Below, one piece after another: positions 41,802 to 52,798 of a DNA stretch of 64,000 bases. Numbering within the stretch: the first letter of the stretch is position 1; each line of letters opens with the position of its first letter. The translations under genes were made by a program, and so were the position numbers. Source of the stretch: Prorocentrum cordatum (taxonomy: Eukaryota; Sar; Dinophyceae; Prorocentrales; Prorocentraceae); NCBI GenBank assembly GCA_963575745.1, contig CAUYUJ010015272.1, positions 75,001 to 139,000 on the forward strand, in the 5' to 3' direction. Below the pieces are notes generated by a model. The model was not told the origin of the DNA. It did not search any database and worked only from the letters and a program-made list of their open reading frames with translations.

Positions 41802-42494
41802 GATTGGTCGCGCATCGTGGAGGTCATTTTGTCGGAGCTTGCCCCGCATCTGTTTTCGGAAGAGCTCCTCGTGGAATACAGTGAGTCCGACGCTGGCGTG
41901 CCCGATCTGGTCCAGTTGTTGCGCGCGGCTCTCTCGGTCGATGGGAAGAAGAAGAAGCTGCCTCTTCAGGGGTGCCCACAGACAGTCACCTGGGACAACT
42001 TCGTCAGCATCTGCAAGGAAAGGTACACGCACTTGAGAGAGCCCCTGAAAGAGTTCAAGAGTCTGCTCGAGATCAAGGGCCGCTTCGTGGTCGACGCGGG
42101 GCACTGGGCCCTCACCGACATGTTCGATGGGAAGACGATCGAGCTGCCGTTCAAAGGCATCGCGCAAGGCTCGATCGAGGTCGACAAGACGTTCGACATC
42201 ACAGGCGCGGTGATGATGCGTGGCGGCGCATTCAGCATCATGGACTTATTCAAGCAGAAGGATCAGCAGCTTCCCGACCCGATGGAGCAGCGGGGGCGGC
42301 CTGGCCACTCGCCTACCGAGGTCGACGCGCTCGCGCCAGCGAGGGACAGCAGCCCAGTGTCGCGTCGGTCGGGCGCCCCCGCGGGCAGCAGGATGTCGTC
42401 GGCGGAGAAGTCACACAACATCCTGCAGAGGGTCTTGAAGAAGCGGCTTCGCGGCAAGAGCGGGGACGCCGAGGGGTCTCAGCCGCCAATGTGA
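41802..42494 (+). CDS. Unknown protein, exon 2
   Basis: Coding quality starts at SRLDWSRIVEVILSELAPHL, right after the AG near 41,801, and runs to a TGA at 42492-42494. The visible layout is a helical part, then an ordered beta-like segment (GRFVVDAGHWALTDMFDGKT, GSIEVDKTFDITGAVMMRGG). A disordered Pro/Ser/Arg tail ends KKRLRGKSGDAEGSQPPM. No catalytic motif or family is recognised. Frames upstream of 41,800 in the same ORF are the alternating CG/TA tract and not coding. Confidence 0.6.
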   Translation, partial: DWSRIVEVILSELAPHLFSEELLVEYSESDAGVPDLVQLLRAALSVDGKKKKLPLQGCPQTVTWDNFVSICKERYTHLREPLKEFKSLLEIKGRFVVDAGHWALTDMFDGKTIELPFKGIAQGSIEVDKTFDITGAVMMRGGAFSIMDLFKQKDQQLPDPMEQRGRPGHSPTEVDALAPARDSSPVSRRSGAPAGSRMSSAEKSHNILQRVLKKRLRGKSGDAEGSQPPM

Positions 42495-42539
42495 GCAATC
42501 GCAAGTAGACAGCGAGGTAGGGCCACAGGCTTGAGCCAG

Positions 42540-43240
42540 AACAGGACGAGCAGGAGGAGGAGGGGGAGGAGGCGAAGACGGCGGAGGAGGATGAAGGGAA
42601 GGGATAGCATGATGAGCAGGAGGAGGAAGAGGAAACGGAGGAGGAGGAGGAGCAGAACGAGTTTTGTGGGGTTGGATGGGGGGTAGGAGGACGCGGAACG
42701 GATAGGGGGGGGGGGGGGGGGAGTGCGGAGAAGAAGAGTCCGACTGTGGCGAGTCCGAACCCGCGCATATGTTGGCGGCCTCCGCGTTGTTGCGCCATGG
42801 CTGGCAAGGCCTAGCTCGGGTGCCCAGGGTGCAACGTAGGCAGGGGGGGGCGCGTGCACATCGCATCGCACGCAGCAAGGCAGGGAGGGATGGAAAGGGC
42901 GATTGAGGGAAGGAGGGGGAGGGGGGGAGGAGAGGGACGCGAGTACAAAGGAAATGGGGGGGGGGTCAAGTGCGCACTGAGTCACAAGCACCAGCGCGTG
43001 CATACACGAATAACTGCGCGAATGCGTACACGCGCAAGCGCGCGCGCGTACGCGCGTACTTGCACACATGCGTTTATATGGTGGGGGGCTCTATGCATCT
43101 ATGCATACACGCGCATGCCCGCATACATGCACGCATATGTGCCATGCGCACATACACGCCCACACGCATATGCATGTGCGCATCAGCCGTTTTGTGCGCT
43201 ACACACATCATGCGCCACATGATGCATACGTGCAATTTCA
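42540..43240. other. Purine-rich tract, then alternating CG/CA tract
   Basis: GGAGGA units lie at 42548-42660, a G run at about 42705-42722, GGGAGG units at 42890-42965, then CGCGCGTACGCGCG and CATGCACGCATAT words at 43010-43240. No gene is seen. Confidence 0.55.
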
Positions 43241-43299
43241 GTAGTGCATTATATGGCACTGGAGAAGGACACTGATGGGGGGCGTGACAGGGGTTCGGG

Positions 43300-43370
43300 G
43301 CGCGGGGGGGGGGGGGGGGGGGGGGGGGGGGAGGGAGGGGGGGGGGGGGTGGGGGATGCGGGAGGGGGAA
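43300..43370. repeat. G-homopolymer cluster
   Basis: G runs of up to about 28 interrupted by single A or T. G-quadruplex potential is high. A second cluster lies at 43446-43474. Confidence 0.9.
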
Positions 43371-43489
43371 TGGGGAAGGCAGGCGCGAGGAGGGAGGGGA
43401 ATAGCGTCATGATCTTCGGTTTGCGTGTCAAACAAGTATGCGGCGCGGGGGGGGGGGGGGGGGTGGGGGGGGGGAGAGAATTTCGGTCT

Positions 43490-43685
43490 CTTTACAACCA
43501 GAACAACCACTTTACAACCAGATGGGTTACTTTACAACCAACGTAGGATTGGAAAGTATGGTTTTTCATCGAGAACGTCCACTTTGCAACCAGAACGGCC
43601 CACTTTACAACCAGAACGGACCACTTTACAACCAGAACGGGCCACTTTACAACCAGAACGCACCACTTTGCAACCAGCTCAGAGT
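43490..43685 (+). repeat. CACTTTACAACCAGAAC 20-bp array
   Basis: About eight units of roughly 20 bp, each with CACTTTACAACCAG. The reverse complement forms a separate array at 45115-45235. Confidence 0.9.
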
Positions 43686-43689
43686 GGCC

Positions 43690-44125
43690 GTGCGTGTTTG
43701 GGCGTTCCGCAAAGTGCTCCAGAGCAAATGGGCGCGCTGAAAAATGCCCCAGAGCAAGCGTGCGCTCTGAAAAATGCCCCAGAGCAAGTGGGCGCTCTCA
43801 AAAGTGCTCCAGGGCGCGCGGACGTTCTGAAAAGTGCTCCAGAGCACGTGGGCGCTCTGGAGCCCGAGCGCCTGAACTCTTTGCGCAGGCCCCAGCGATG
43901 CCTCTGAGCCCGAGCGCCTGAACGCCCTGCGCAGGCCCCAGCGATGCCTCTGAGCCCGAGGACCTGGGCGCTCTGCGCAGGCCCCAGCGATGCCTCGGAG
44001 CCCGAGGACCTGGACGCTCTGCGCAGGCCCCAGCGATGCCTCTGAGCCCGAGCGCCTGGACGCTCTGAGCAGGCCCCAGCGATGCCTCTGAGCCCGAACG
44101 CCTGGACGCTCTGGCGCTCTGAGCC
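43690..44125. repeat. Two adjoining minisatellites
   Basis: First, about 30-bp units with GCGCTCTGAAAAGTGCTCCA (43700-43860). Then five to six units of about 47 bp with GCCCCAGCGATGCCTCTGAG (43890-44110). Long open frames reflect the repeats. Confidence 0.85.
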
Positions 44126-44440
44126 AGCAGACTAAGACAGGGCTTGCTAGCAGGGGCCAAGCGGCCTCAACAAGGGCCCCGTGCTCGCACGGGAATAAGG
44201 CGACAGCATACGTAGGAAGGCTCAGGGCGACGCGCTGCCCATTTTAGGGACCACTCACAGGAAGCGAGCCCAGTGGCCTCCACAAGGGCCCAGCGCTCCA
44301 GGGAACTAGGCCATTGGCACCGCGGGTCTCTTGCGCCACGTTGGCCCCCGAAGCCCCACGGTGTTCTGCAAGGGGCTCAGTGCTCCAGCTCCAGTTGGCC
44401 CCCTGCTGCTCCTCTTCTTGGAAGATCGAGGTTCAACGTT
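44126..44440. other. No gene seen
   Basis: Non-repetitive GC-rich DNA. A plus-strand frame (44273-44650) has no recognisable feature. Confidence 0.4.
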
Positions 44441-44469
44441 CCGAATAAATGCAACTATTTCGAAGATCG

Positions 44470-44810
44470 TTCCTTCCAGCGTCAGCCGCAGCGCCAGCGC
44501 AGCAACGCAGGTATCCTGCTCGGGCAGCAGCCTCAGCCACCGTGCCAGCGCAGCAGCTTGAGCCACCGTGACAGCGCATCACCGCCACCTTTGTGCTTGC
44601 TACCACCAAACTTACCGTTGCAGCCCCGCTACCTCCACAATTCCGACTGACCCCCCGTTGCAGCCCAGCTACCACCACAGTTCCCACCGCTGCTTGGCGA
44701 CCACCACAGTTGCCACCGCAGCTTCCCAACGCCATGCAGTTCCCATTGTAGCCCCCGCTACCACCACATCTCCCACTACAGCTTCCCACTGCCATGCAGC
44801 TCCAGTCTTG
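44470..44810. repeat. CAGC and CTACCACCACAG-type repeats
   Basis: Degenerate units with CAGCGCAGCA (44485-44575), then CAGCTACCACCACAGTTCCC-like units of about 30-45 bp (44600-44810). Confidence 0.65.
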
Positions 44811-45114
44811 GACGGGATCATGGTCTATTCGTATGCCCTGCGCGACTAGCCTTCGCCCGTCAGAAAAAAAAAGGCAGAGCAAGCAATGGCAGAACTGACC
44901 GACAGAGCTTAGAGAGCAGGTCAAAACCCTAATCCGGCCACCAGCACGCAACATACCATAGCGCACCAGGTCGCCGCATCGCCAACGCGTGCGCAGTGCT
45001 TCTTCGTGTGCGATGGGCAACTTTACAACCGACATGCCTCAGAGAGCCCAAAGCCACCCCTGCGCTTGCCCACGGAGATTCCAGGGAGAGGCCCGCGTGC
45101 ATTCAATATGTGTT

Positions 45115-45240
45115 TTTACTTGCCTGGTTGTAAAGTGCCCTTCCTGGTTGTAAAGTGCCCTTCTCGGATTTTGTAAGCTGGTTGTAAAGTGACCCATCTG
45201 GTTGTAAAGTGCGCTTCTGGTTGTAAAGTGACCCGCGCGC
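45115..45240 (-). repeat. CTGGTTGTAAAGTG array (inverse of the 43.5-kb array)
   Basis: Five to six CTGGTTGTAAAGTG units, the reverse complement of the 43,490 array. A single CAACTTTACAACCG lies at 45010. The inverse arrays bracket about 1.4 kb. Confidence 0.85.
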
Positions 45241-45439
45241 GGGGGCGGGGTGGGGGTTCTTTGATGAGCGACGCTCCAGGCTATTAGAGGGGATCCCATG
45301 GCGCAGCCGAGGCCGAAGCTTCATTTTTTCTATGCGGGTGCCGCGTCAAGGACACGAGAATGCTCAGCTCGACATATCCATATCAGATCATGAAGTGCGC
45401 TGCTCCCGCGCAAAGGTGTCGAGCCTCGTCTTCACGGAT

Positions 45440-45580
45440 GGTGGGGGCGAGGCGAAGGAGGATGAGGATGAGGGGGAGGAGGATGAGGAGGTATAATGGG
45501 GGGGGGGGGGGGGGGGGGGGGGGAGAAAGGAGGAGGAGGAGGAGGAGGAGGAGGAGGAGGGGGAGGAGGAACGGGACTAG
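45440..45580. repeat. GGATGA units, G run and GGA microsatellite
   Basis: GGATGAGGA units, a G run of about 28 (45497-45523), then GGA units. Confidence 0.9.
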
Positions 45581-45689
45581 GGGGACAAAGAATGAGGAGA
45601 GAACTGAGAACTGTTTCGCACGCGTCCACTGTTCCGTGGACGGGCGTGCGCCAATGGCGCGCAGGACCGTGAGGAGTTTCTTGGGGTCG

Positions 45690-46010
45690 TAGGACTCATA
45701 GGGCTCATCGGGCATCGGGCTCAGCTGGATCATCGGGGCCCCAGGGCTCGAAGGGCTCAAAAGGTTCGTATGCCTCATCGGGCTCGTCGGGCTCATATTG
45801 GTCATAGGCTAATCTAGCTCATAGGGCTAATCGGGCTCAGGGGTGACAGGCCTCATGCGATCATTAGGGCCGTGGCAATCATAGGGCTCGCAGGGCCCAT
45901 AGGGCCCGCGTGGCTCGTGGTGCCGATAGGGCCCACAGGGCTCACAGGGCTCATAGTGTTCATTGTGCTGACAGGGCTCATGGTGCTCATCGGCCTCTCA
46001 CAACTGTCTC
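45690..46010. repeat. GGGCTCATA degenerate 9-12 bp repeat
   Basis: GGGCTCATAGGGCTCATCGG-type units. The same family forms the block at 52,800-53,345. Confidence 0.8.
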
Positions 46011-46189
46011 TATCCCTCCGTTGTGTTGGCCAACTGGGGCGCCGTCAACCAATCCCTTTTCCAACGTATTCGTTGTGGGTCGAGACCCTCCCCACCCACC
46101 CCACCCCGCCTCCTTCTTCGTTTGTCCGCCCTCCCCCCTAAGCCTGTCTGTGAACCCGCTGGCAATCGCCGCGGACGTTTTCCCCCGCC

Positions 46190-46222
46190 CGAGGGGGGGG
46201 GGGGGGGGGGGGGGGAGTGGGG
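46190..46222. repeat. G homopolymer
   Basis: A G run of about 22 followed by GGGGAGTGGGGGGAGG. Confidence 0.85.
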
Positions 46223-46261
46223 GGAGGGGGGTGAGGGGGAAGAAACGGAGGAGGAAACTAT

Positions 46262-47165
46262 GCTAGGCAAACCCCGTCGCCAACGCCGTAAAAAACCAAA
46301 ACGCGCTAAGCAAGCCCCGCCCAAAACCTGCCAGGCAAGCCCCGTCCAAAACAAAAAAAACAAGCTAGGCAAGCCCCGTCCAACACCTGCCAGACAAGCC
46401 CCGTCCAACACAAAGCCTGCTAGGCAAGCCCCGCCCAAAATCTGCTAGGCAAGCCCCATCCAAACAACGCATGCTAGACAGACCCCGCCCAAAGCCTGCC
46501 AGGCAAGCCCCGGCCAACAAAAAAGGGCCTACTTGGCAAGCTCCGCCCAAAACCTGCCAGGCAAGCCCTGTCAAAAAAAAGCCCGCCAGACAAGCCCCAT
46601 CCAAAACCTGCGAGGCAAGCCCCGTCAAACAAACCAAACAAAGCCTGATCGGCAGGCCGCGCCCAACACCTGCTAGGCAAGCCCCGTCCAACACACGAAA
46701 CACAAAGCCTGCTAGGCAAGCCCCGCCCAAAACCTGCGAGGCAAGCCGCGCCCCCAACGCGCAAAGCCTGCTCGGCAAGCCCCGTCCAAAACCTGCTAGG
46801 CCAGCCCAGCCAAAACACAAAGCAAGGCCTGCCAGGCAAACCCCGTCCAAAACCTGCTAGACAAGCCCAAACCAAACGCAACGAAGCCCGCTAGACAAGC
46901 CCCGTCCAACACCTGCTAGGCAAATCCCGTCCAAAACAATCAGACAAACAAAGCCCGCTAGACGCGCCCCGTCCAACACCTGCTAGGCACGCCCCGTCCA
47001 ACACACAAAACAGGCCTGCTAGGCAAGCCCCGTCCAAAACCTGCTAGGCAAGACCCGTCAAACAGACAACAACGAACAAAGCCTGCTAGGCAAGCCCCGC
47101 CCAATGCCTGCTAGGCAAGCCCCGTTCACACAAAACAAGAGCATGCTAGGCAAGCCCCGCCCACA
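46262..47165. repeat. 25-bp minisatellite, about 35 units
   Basis: Units of CTGCTAGGCAAGCCCCGTCC followed by AAAAC, with variable A-rich linkers. The minus-strand frames reading GRGLPSRLC are repeat artefacts. Confidence 0.95.
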
Positions 47166-47169
47166 TTCT

Positions 47170-47555
47170 GCTATCAGCCATCGGCATCTTCATCTTCAGC
47201 TCAATCACCACCAGCATCATCATCATCATCGCCATCATCATCATCACCATCATCATCATCTTCATATTCACCAGCATCTGCATCAACAGCACCATCATCA
47301 ACATCTTCACCACCTTCATCATCGCCTCCATCTTCATCACCATCAACATAATCACCACCACCAACAACAATACCATCATCTCTATAACCATCTGCATCAT
47401 CAGCATCGTCGTACCCATCCTATTCATCATAGTTATGCATCCTCTCCGTCGTCATCTGCATCTTCATCACCACCACCATCATCACCATATTCCTCTGCAT
47501 CACCATCACCATCATCGTATTCACCATATTCATCACCATCTATCTCGTCATAGCT
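47170..47555. repeat. CAT/ATC microsatellite
   Basis: CATCATCATC units with CACCA and TCTTCA interruptions. The His-rich and Met-rich frames are artefacts. Confidence 0.95.
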
Positions 47556-48252
47556 GGGTCTGGCAAGTCATTAATACCATTCGCATATCATAACATGTGA
47601 TAGTATGGCGGGGCAACGCATAACAGCCAACAACATGACCGAATATACCTTGGCATTAACATGCAGCGCGTGCCATGGCATACGCTACATAACAGAGTGC
47701 ACCATAGAAACAGAGTGCACCATAAAAGAGTCGGCCACCCCTCGGTCCCCCCTCGGTCCCCCTCGGCCCCCCTGACGAAGATGATGACGATAATGATGAT
47801 GATGAGTATGGTCATGATGACGATGATGACGATGATGCTGGTCACTACCCCCCCCCCCCCACCCCTCTAATCACTACCCCCCCCCCCTCCCAGGGGGGAG
47901 GGTTAAAACTGAGGCCTGGTGAGGATTAAGACTGACGCCTCAGTTTGCACCCTCCAATCTCTTCTCCTCATGTTCGGACTCCCGTGGTCGTCGTCGTCGT
48001 CGCTGTGGGTCTTCGTCGGCGTCGTCGGCCCCCGCGTCGTTGCCGTCCTCGGCGAAGTGCCCCCCCCCCCCCCCCCCCATCTAGCACTACCCTCCCCCTC
48101 CAAGGGAGTAGGGTTTAAACTGAGGCCCCAGTTGAGGGTTAAACAAAGCAATAACGACTGCTGTCTTCACATCACAGTAGCACAAGGCGTCCTGCCAGAT
48201 GGACGGCACAACAGCAGTTACCCACATTTCACCATTTCCATCGTGATCTCAG
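47556..48252. other. No gene; short repeats
   Basis: GAT units at 47780-47835. C runs occur at 47850-47890 and 48062-48079. Two related segments with AGGGTTTAAACTGAGGC-like sequence lie near 47900 and 48110. CGTCGT units lie at 47985-48030. This is the upstream side of the orphan gene at 48,317. Confidence 0.5.
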
Positions 48253-48273
48253 TCGCAGCCATTTTGGCTCACG
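48253..48273 (+). other. Relict DinoSL upstream of orphan gene
   Basis: The segment contains AGCCATTTTGGCTCA (48257-48271), an exact 15-base match to the dinoflagellate spliced leader, and the flanks bring the match to roughly 18 of 21. An AG lies directly before it (CTCAG, 48248-48252). The ATG of the following gene is 43 bases downstream, a normal 5' UTR length. This is the arrangement expected of a gene that arose from a trans-spliced mRNA copy. Confidence 0.65.
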
Positions 48274-48316
48274 ACACTCCAGGTGACACGATTTCTGTGT
48301 TCGGCCACTCCAGAGT

Positions 48317-49760
48317 ATGGGGACCGAGGAGGACCACAATAACTGGATCAGGATGGTTGACCTAGTGGCACACCAGTGGCTGGTGCACACTGGCACTGGC
48401 GAAGTGTTGCGTGTGTTCGGGAACGACTGCGCTACGCACGCTGACGGGCCATGGGCCTTACGTTTCCACGACGGCCGAGGCGTATGCGTGAGCGTCGCGG
48501 CTGGCAAGGAGGAGGGCTTCTGGGTGAATGACGTGCTGACCAAGTCCCTCTTCCACAAAGCTCGGGATGGCTACGAATCGGAGCAACTGTACATCTCCAC
48601 GAAGGGCGACACCACTGGCGTGTGGGTTGCGACGCTCGACACCAAAATACAGCCCACTGTCTTGGCCAGGACGACCAGCGACGGCATTACGTTCAAGTGC
48701 GAAGTTTACGTCCATGCTATCCCCAAGCGAGCGTCCATCTCAACGTCAATGTGGTTGGCTCTCCCTTATGTTGCTACTTTCATATTCGGCGATGACTACG
48801 ACAAGACGGACAGCAATTTCGTATCTGTATGTTCCAAGCGTTGGGCCGCCCTACTGAAGAAATGGAACGTCGGGTCTCCCGACGATCACTTGCGCCCTTC
48901 AACCAAGGCGAGAACGGCGCAACTCAAGGCTAGGAAACAGCCTGTGCCGTCAGACGTCAAGTTCGGGAACGAGAAGGAGTTCACAATTTCCATGTTCGGG
49001 TTGATCGTGGTCTGCGTCATCATGGAGGGGTCTGACAGATTCAAAGGTGTGGTCGAATATAGTGGCGTAAGCGCCACGAAAATACTGCTGCGCATCCTGT
49101 GCGACTTCTTGCTATCGGACAAAACCGTTACCCTGACTCTCCACAGCGGCGCCTCCATCGACGTGGGCCGCTGCGTGATTGACGCCCCTGCTTTTGTGGC
49201 ATCGCAGGGGGGGCGCAGGCATCAGGCAACAAAGTCAGATCATGAGAGATATGCAGCCGATGGACATCGTAGACTTCCTGATCTGCCTCGTCGAGATCAC
49301 CAAGAGGTCCGACGGCAAGAAACATCAGGCAATGAAATGCGTGATTGATGTTGCGGAGCATTTGTCCTGGGTATCCGAGTGCGAGAAGGGTGACCCCAAG
49401 TGGGGTAATCTCGACCACTGCGATTTGCCAACCCTGCGGAAAGACCGAGCTAGGCGAGCACCGTCCTTGACGAAGCGTGTGGTGACGGACGCGATGCAGG
49501 ATAGCCACTCTTGCCGAAAGCGACACCAGCTTCTGGAAGGGCTGCACCTAGCAAACAAGAGAATGCGGGCTTCGAATCCCGATGTCAGCAGCATGGGCAC
49601 GATGTTGTCACTCAAGCCCGAGAGTTCCAAGAATTTTGGCGTTGAGAACATGTTCAACTACTGGCTTTCAGGGCGGCAGATCGCGGAGGACGGCGTGGGC
49701 GCACAGAGCAAGGGAGCCACCCCTTTCACCCCTGCACTAAAACATATCAAAGAATATTGA
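48317..49760 (+). CDS. Orphan protein block A, one frame change at a G run
   Basis: The ATG at 48317 is preceded by an in-frame TGA at 48284 and by a relict leader, so the start is well supported. Frame 2 gives about 298 residues (MGTEEDHNNWIRMVDLVAHQ, later KFGNEKEFTISMFGLIVVCV) up to a run of seven G at 49207-49213. From there frame 0 continues with QIMRDMQPMDIVDFLICLVE to a TGA at 49758-49760, about 183 residues more. One base difference at the G run would explain the shift, either a real lesion or a sequencing error. There are no recognisable domains. The tail (SSKNFGVENMFNYWLSGRQI) is of mixed polarity. Blocks B and C on the same strand may be further exons. Confidence 0.65.
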
Positions 49761-49799
49761 CGCTTCGCGTATCCGTCACCCTGTCCACCCTGGGGAAGG

Positions 49800-49962
49800 C
49801 CCGAAAGGGCGGAGATGGCGAAACAGGCGGAGGAGTAGGATGAGGAGGATGATGATGAGGAGGATGAGGAGGAGGCGGAGGACGGGGAGGATGATGATGA
49901 GGAGGATGGCGGGAACGGAGAGGAGGGCGAGGAAGAGGCGGAGGATGATGAGGAGGACGGGG

Positions 49963-50006
<44 letters not shown>

Positions 50007-50007
50007 T

Positions 50008-50040
<33 letters not shown>

Positions 50041-50545
50041 CGAGGGGGGGAGGAGGGGGAAGAGGGGGATTCAGAGGAGGGTGAGGAGGATGCGTGTGCC
50101 GCGGAGGAGGATGAGGAGAAGGATTTGGGGGAGGTGGATGATGATGATGATGATGCTGCTGATGATGAGAAGGATGAGGAGGAGGATGAGGAGCAGGGTG
50201 AGGATGATGACGAGGAGGATGATGGTGATGAGGGGGGCGAGTGGGATGAGGATGAGGGGGATGATGATGGGGGGAAGGAGGCAGATGATGTTGAGGATGA
50301 GGGGAAGCAGGGAGGTGGAGGGAGGAGTAGGATGAGGAGAGGGAGCAGGGTGACGAGGATAAGGAGGATGGCGATGAGGAGGATGCGGCGGCGAAGGAGC
50401 AGGATAATGATGAGGCGGATGAGGATGAGGAGGCGGAGGAGGAGGATGATGATGTGGTGGAGGAGGATGAGGAAGATGATGAGCTTGATGCTGGTCATGA
50501 TGATGATGCTGATGATGAGGAGGAGGAGGAGGAAACGAATTTTTG
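49800..50545. repeat. GAT/GAG microsatellite
   Basis: GATGAGGAGG units mixed with pure GAT (49970-50040). The Asp/Glu- and Arg-rich frames are artefacts. It lies between orphan blocks A and B. Confidence 0.95.
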
Positions 50546-51059
50546 GGACTTGGGCTTAGAGCAAGTCGGGGACCAGTATCCAAATTGGACGAGGACTGGG
50601 ACTCGGAATGGGCGCGGGGACGGGTGGGTTGGTCGGCCCCACAGGAAACCACGTGCTACCACCTTGTCATGGATGCGACGCAAGCGACTGGGAAAGATTG
50701 CATGTCCACGGCGCGTTGGTTCGTGGAGCGGGAGGAGGCCATGTGGTTACCGACGCATGTGGGGCGTTTCCGACATTAAAAAGCCCCCCCCCCCGCAGCG
50801 ACACAAACCCGGTGTCAAACGCCCGACCGCCGACAAACCCGGTCTGAAATGCCCTACGACACGCTAAACCCGGTCCGAAACCCCCCCCGACGGCACAAAC
50901 CCGGTGTGAAATACCTGGCGACCCCAAAAATAAACCATATCCCAAATGCCGTCCGACTGAAAAACGAGCCTCCAATGTGATTTTTACCACCCCCCCCCGA
51001 GGACGCGGGGGGGGGTACGGGGGGGGGGCGCGGCAAGGGCCAGGGGGGCGCTCCCTTGG
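50546..51059. repeat. Short unique DNA and ACAAACCCGGTGTGAAA repeat
   Basis: At 50795-50925, four to five units of about 30 bp contain ACAAACCCGGTGTGAAAT. C and G runs lie at 50786-50797, 50988-50998 and 51008-51028. Confidence 0.65.
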
Positions 51060-52798
51060 GGGAAGTGAGGCTTGGGCCTCGGGAGCATTTTCGGCGCTAC
51101 ACTTTCGACGCTTCCGAGTGGCCCAATGGCTTCGATTACCAAAGGTGCTTGGTAACTTGCACACGCGGGACAAGGCCCCTGGCGAGGCCTACGAGGAGGA
51201 GGAGCTTCAGACCTACGAAACGAAAGTGAAAGAGTTCTTCAGCCGCAACAATGAAACCCCACAGGAACGGAAAAAGAGAACGCGGACATTATTCACTATA
51301 CCTGCCAGGACTGCCACGTTCCACGTGCTCAGGTCCATCGAGAATGTTTTACTTACTATTGCACATGGTGGCTTTGAGCTGTTCGACAACAGTGACAAAC
51401 TGACAACTCTTCGTTACTGGGAAGATGGTTTTCTGGAACCACCAACAGGCTTCGCCAGCTTGGTGGCTGGCACGCTTGGGGAGGCTGGTGGGGCACCTGC
51501 ACCTGGAGGCGGCGACCCTGGTACCGCCCCTGCACTGTTCAACGAGCACTGGATCTGCAAGATGATTCGCTTGCTCGTCGTTGTCGGGGACCAATCGGGC
51601 AAACAATGGAGTGCGATCCACTACTTGGAGAACAAGCTCAAACTGGACGTCGGAGGACTGCGAGACCCTTTCCACAGACAGTGGAATGATATCGAAGGTG
51701 CCATCAAGAATGAGTGGATTCTATCCTGACTACTATCACACGTCATGCATCATGAACAATCGCTACGGCCCCTGGATGAATTCTGCCTTCTTTGCGAAGT
51801 TGCTTGAGCAGTCGGCCAACCTCGCCCAGCGGCTCAAGCCTGAGGACAAGCTCTTATGCCACTTGTGGCCGCGCATCCTGCTGGACAAGCTCGGCCAGGA
51901 AGGTTTCTGCGATGGCAAGGAGGGCAGTGAAGCGAGGAAACATTTCATTGATGCCCTTGAGGGGCATAAGCTTTTTACAATGAAAGGACCTCGTATCCAG
52001 CCCAGCCGTTGGTTCTCATGGATGATGGCGTTCGCCGAATGGGACTCTGAGATTTCCACGCAGATGTTGGGTCATATTAGTTTATGCTTGGACTCGGGTT
52101 GGTCAACGCATACCACGGACTTGTTCGGCAATATCTCTTGGGGCCCTGCTGATGGACCAGGTGCACCACCCTTCGTCCCAGGCTCGATGCCAGGATCTTC
52201 GTCAGGGCCAGCTGCGGGAGCGGGCGCGCCTGCGGCAGGCGCAGGACCGCGCGCGCCAGCGCAGGCAGAGAAGAATACGAAACTGGAATACGAGAGATTG
52301 AAGAATAAAAGCGCTAACAGCTTGCACGCTACGACCATGCTTTTCTGCTCTACGCAGTGTTGGCCCCAGGGTCGCATCAGATCCATGGTTGTGAAGGGAT
52401 AGTTCAAAGCGTACTGCGATCTCGTGGAGCACGGTCTTCTGTCTGCCGATGCAACTGCCGAGACGTACGCGGGCTGGTCACAATGGTCTTTCTTGGACTC
52501 TTTAGTGGAGGCGTGGAGAAGCCTGGGCAACGTCACCGAGCTGAAGCGCGCGGGTTTCATCATCGACTTCACTGCTGCTGTCAAGAAGCAATGCAAGAAA
52601 CCGGGGTACCAACTAATCGAGGATGACACGCGGGCCGACCGCATGGTGACGCTTATCACGCACCTTTGCCAGGAGCGTTGCGGATCGATGGCGATGCATT
52701 GCTCGTCTTACCCTGGTATTTTGGTTGGCTTGCTGAGCAAAAACGTGATAATCGTGAGGGCCACGCTGGCGAGGTTGCGGGATGACAGATCATGTCAG
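51060..52798 (+). pseudogene. Orphan protein block B, frameshift and stop
   Basis: Coding quality starts near 51,150 (EEEELQTYETKVKEFFSRNN, frame 1) and continues to WNDIEGAI near 51,700. The protein then proceeds in frame 2 (GFYPDYYHTSCIMNNRYGPW) through a Pro/Gly/Ala linker at about 52,150-52,270. An in-frame TAG lies at 52400-52402, after which the same frame resumes (FKAYCDLVEHGLLSADATAE) to a CAG-GT donor-like junction at 52,798/52,799. With one frame change and one stop this copy looks damaged. The frame change could be a small unrecognised intron. No domain is recognised. It lies between blocks A and C with no other gene. Confidence 0.55.
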
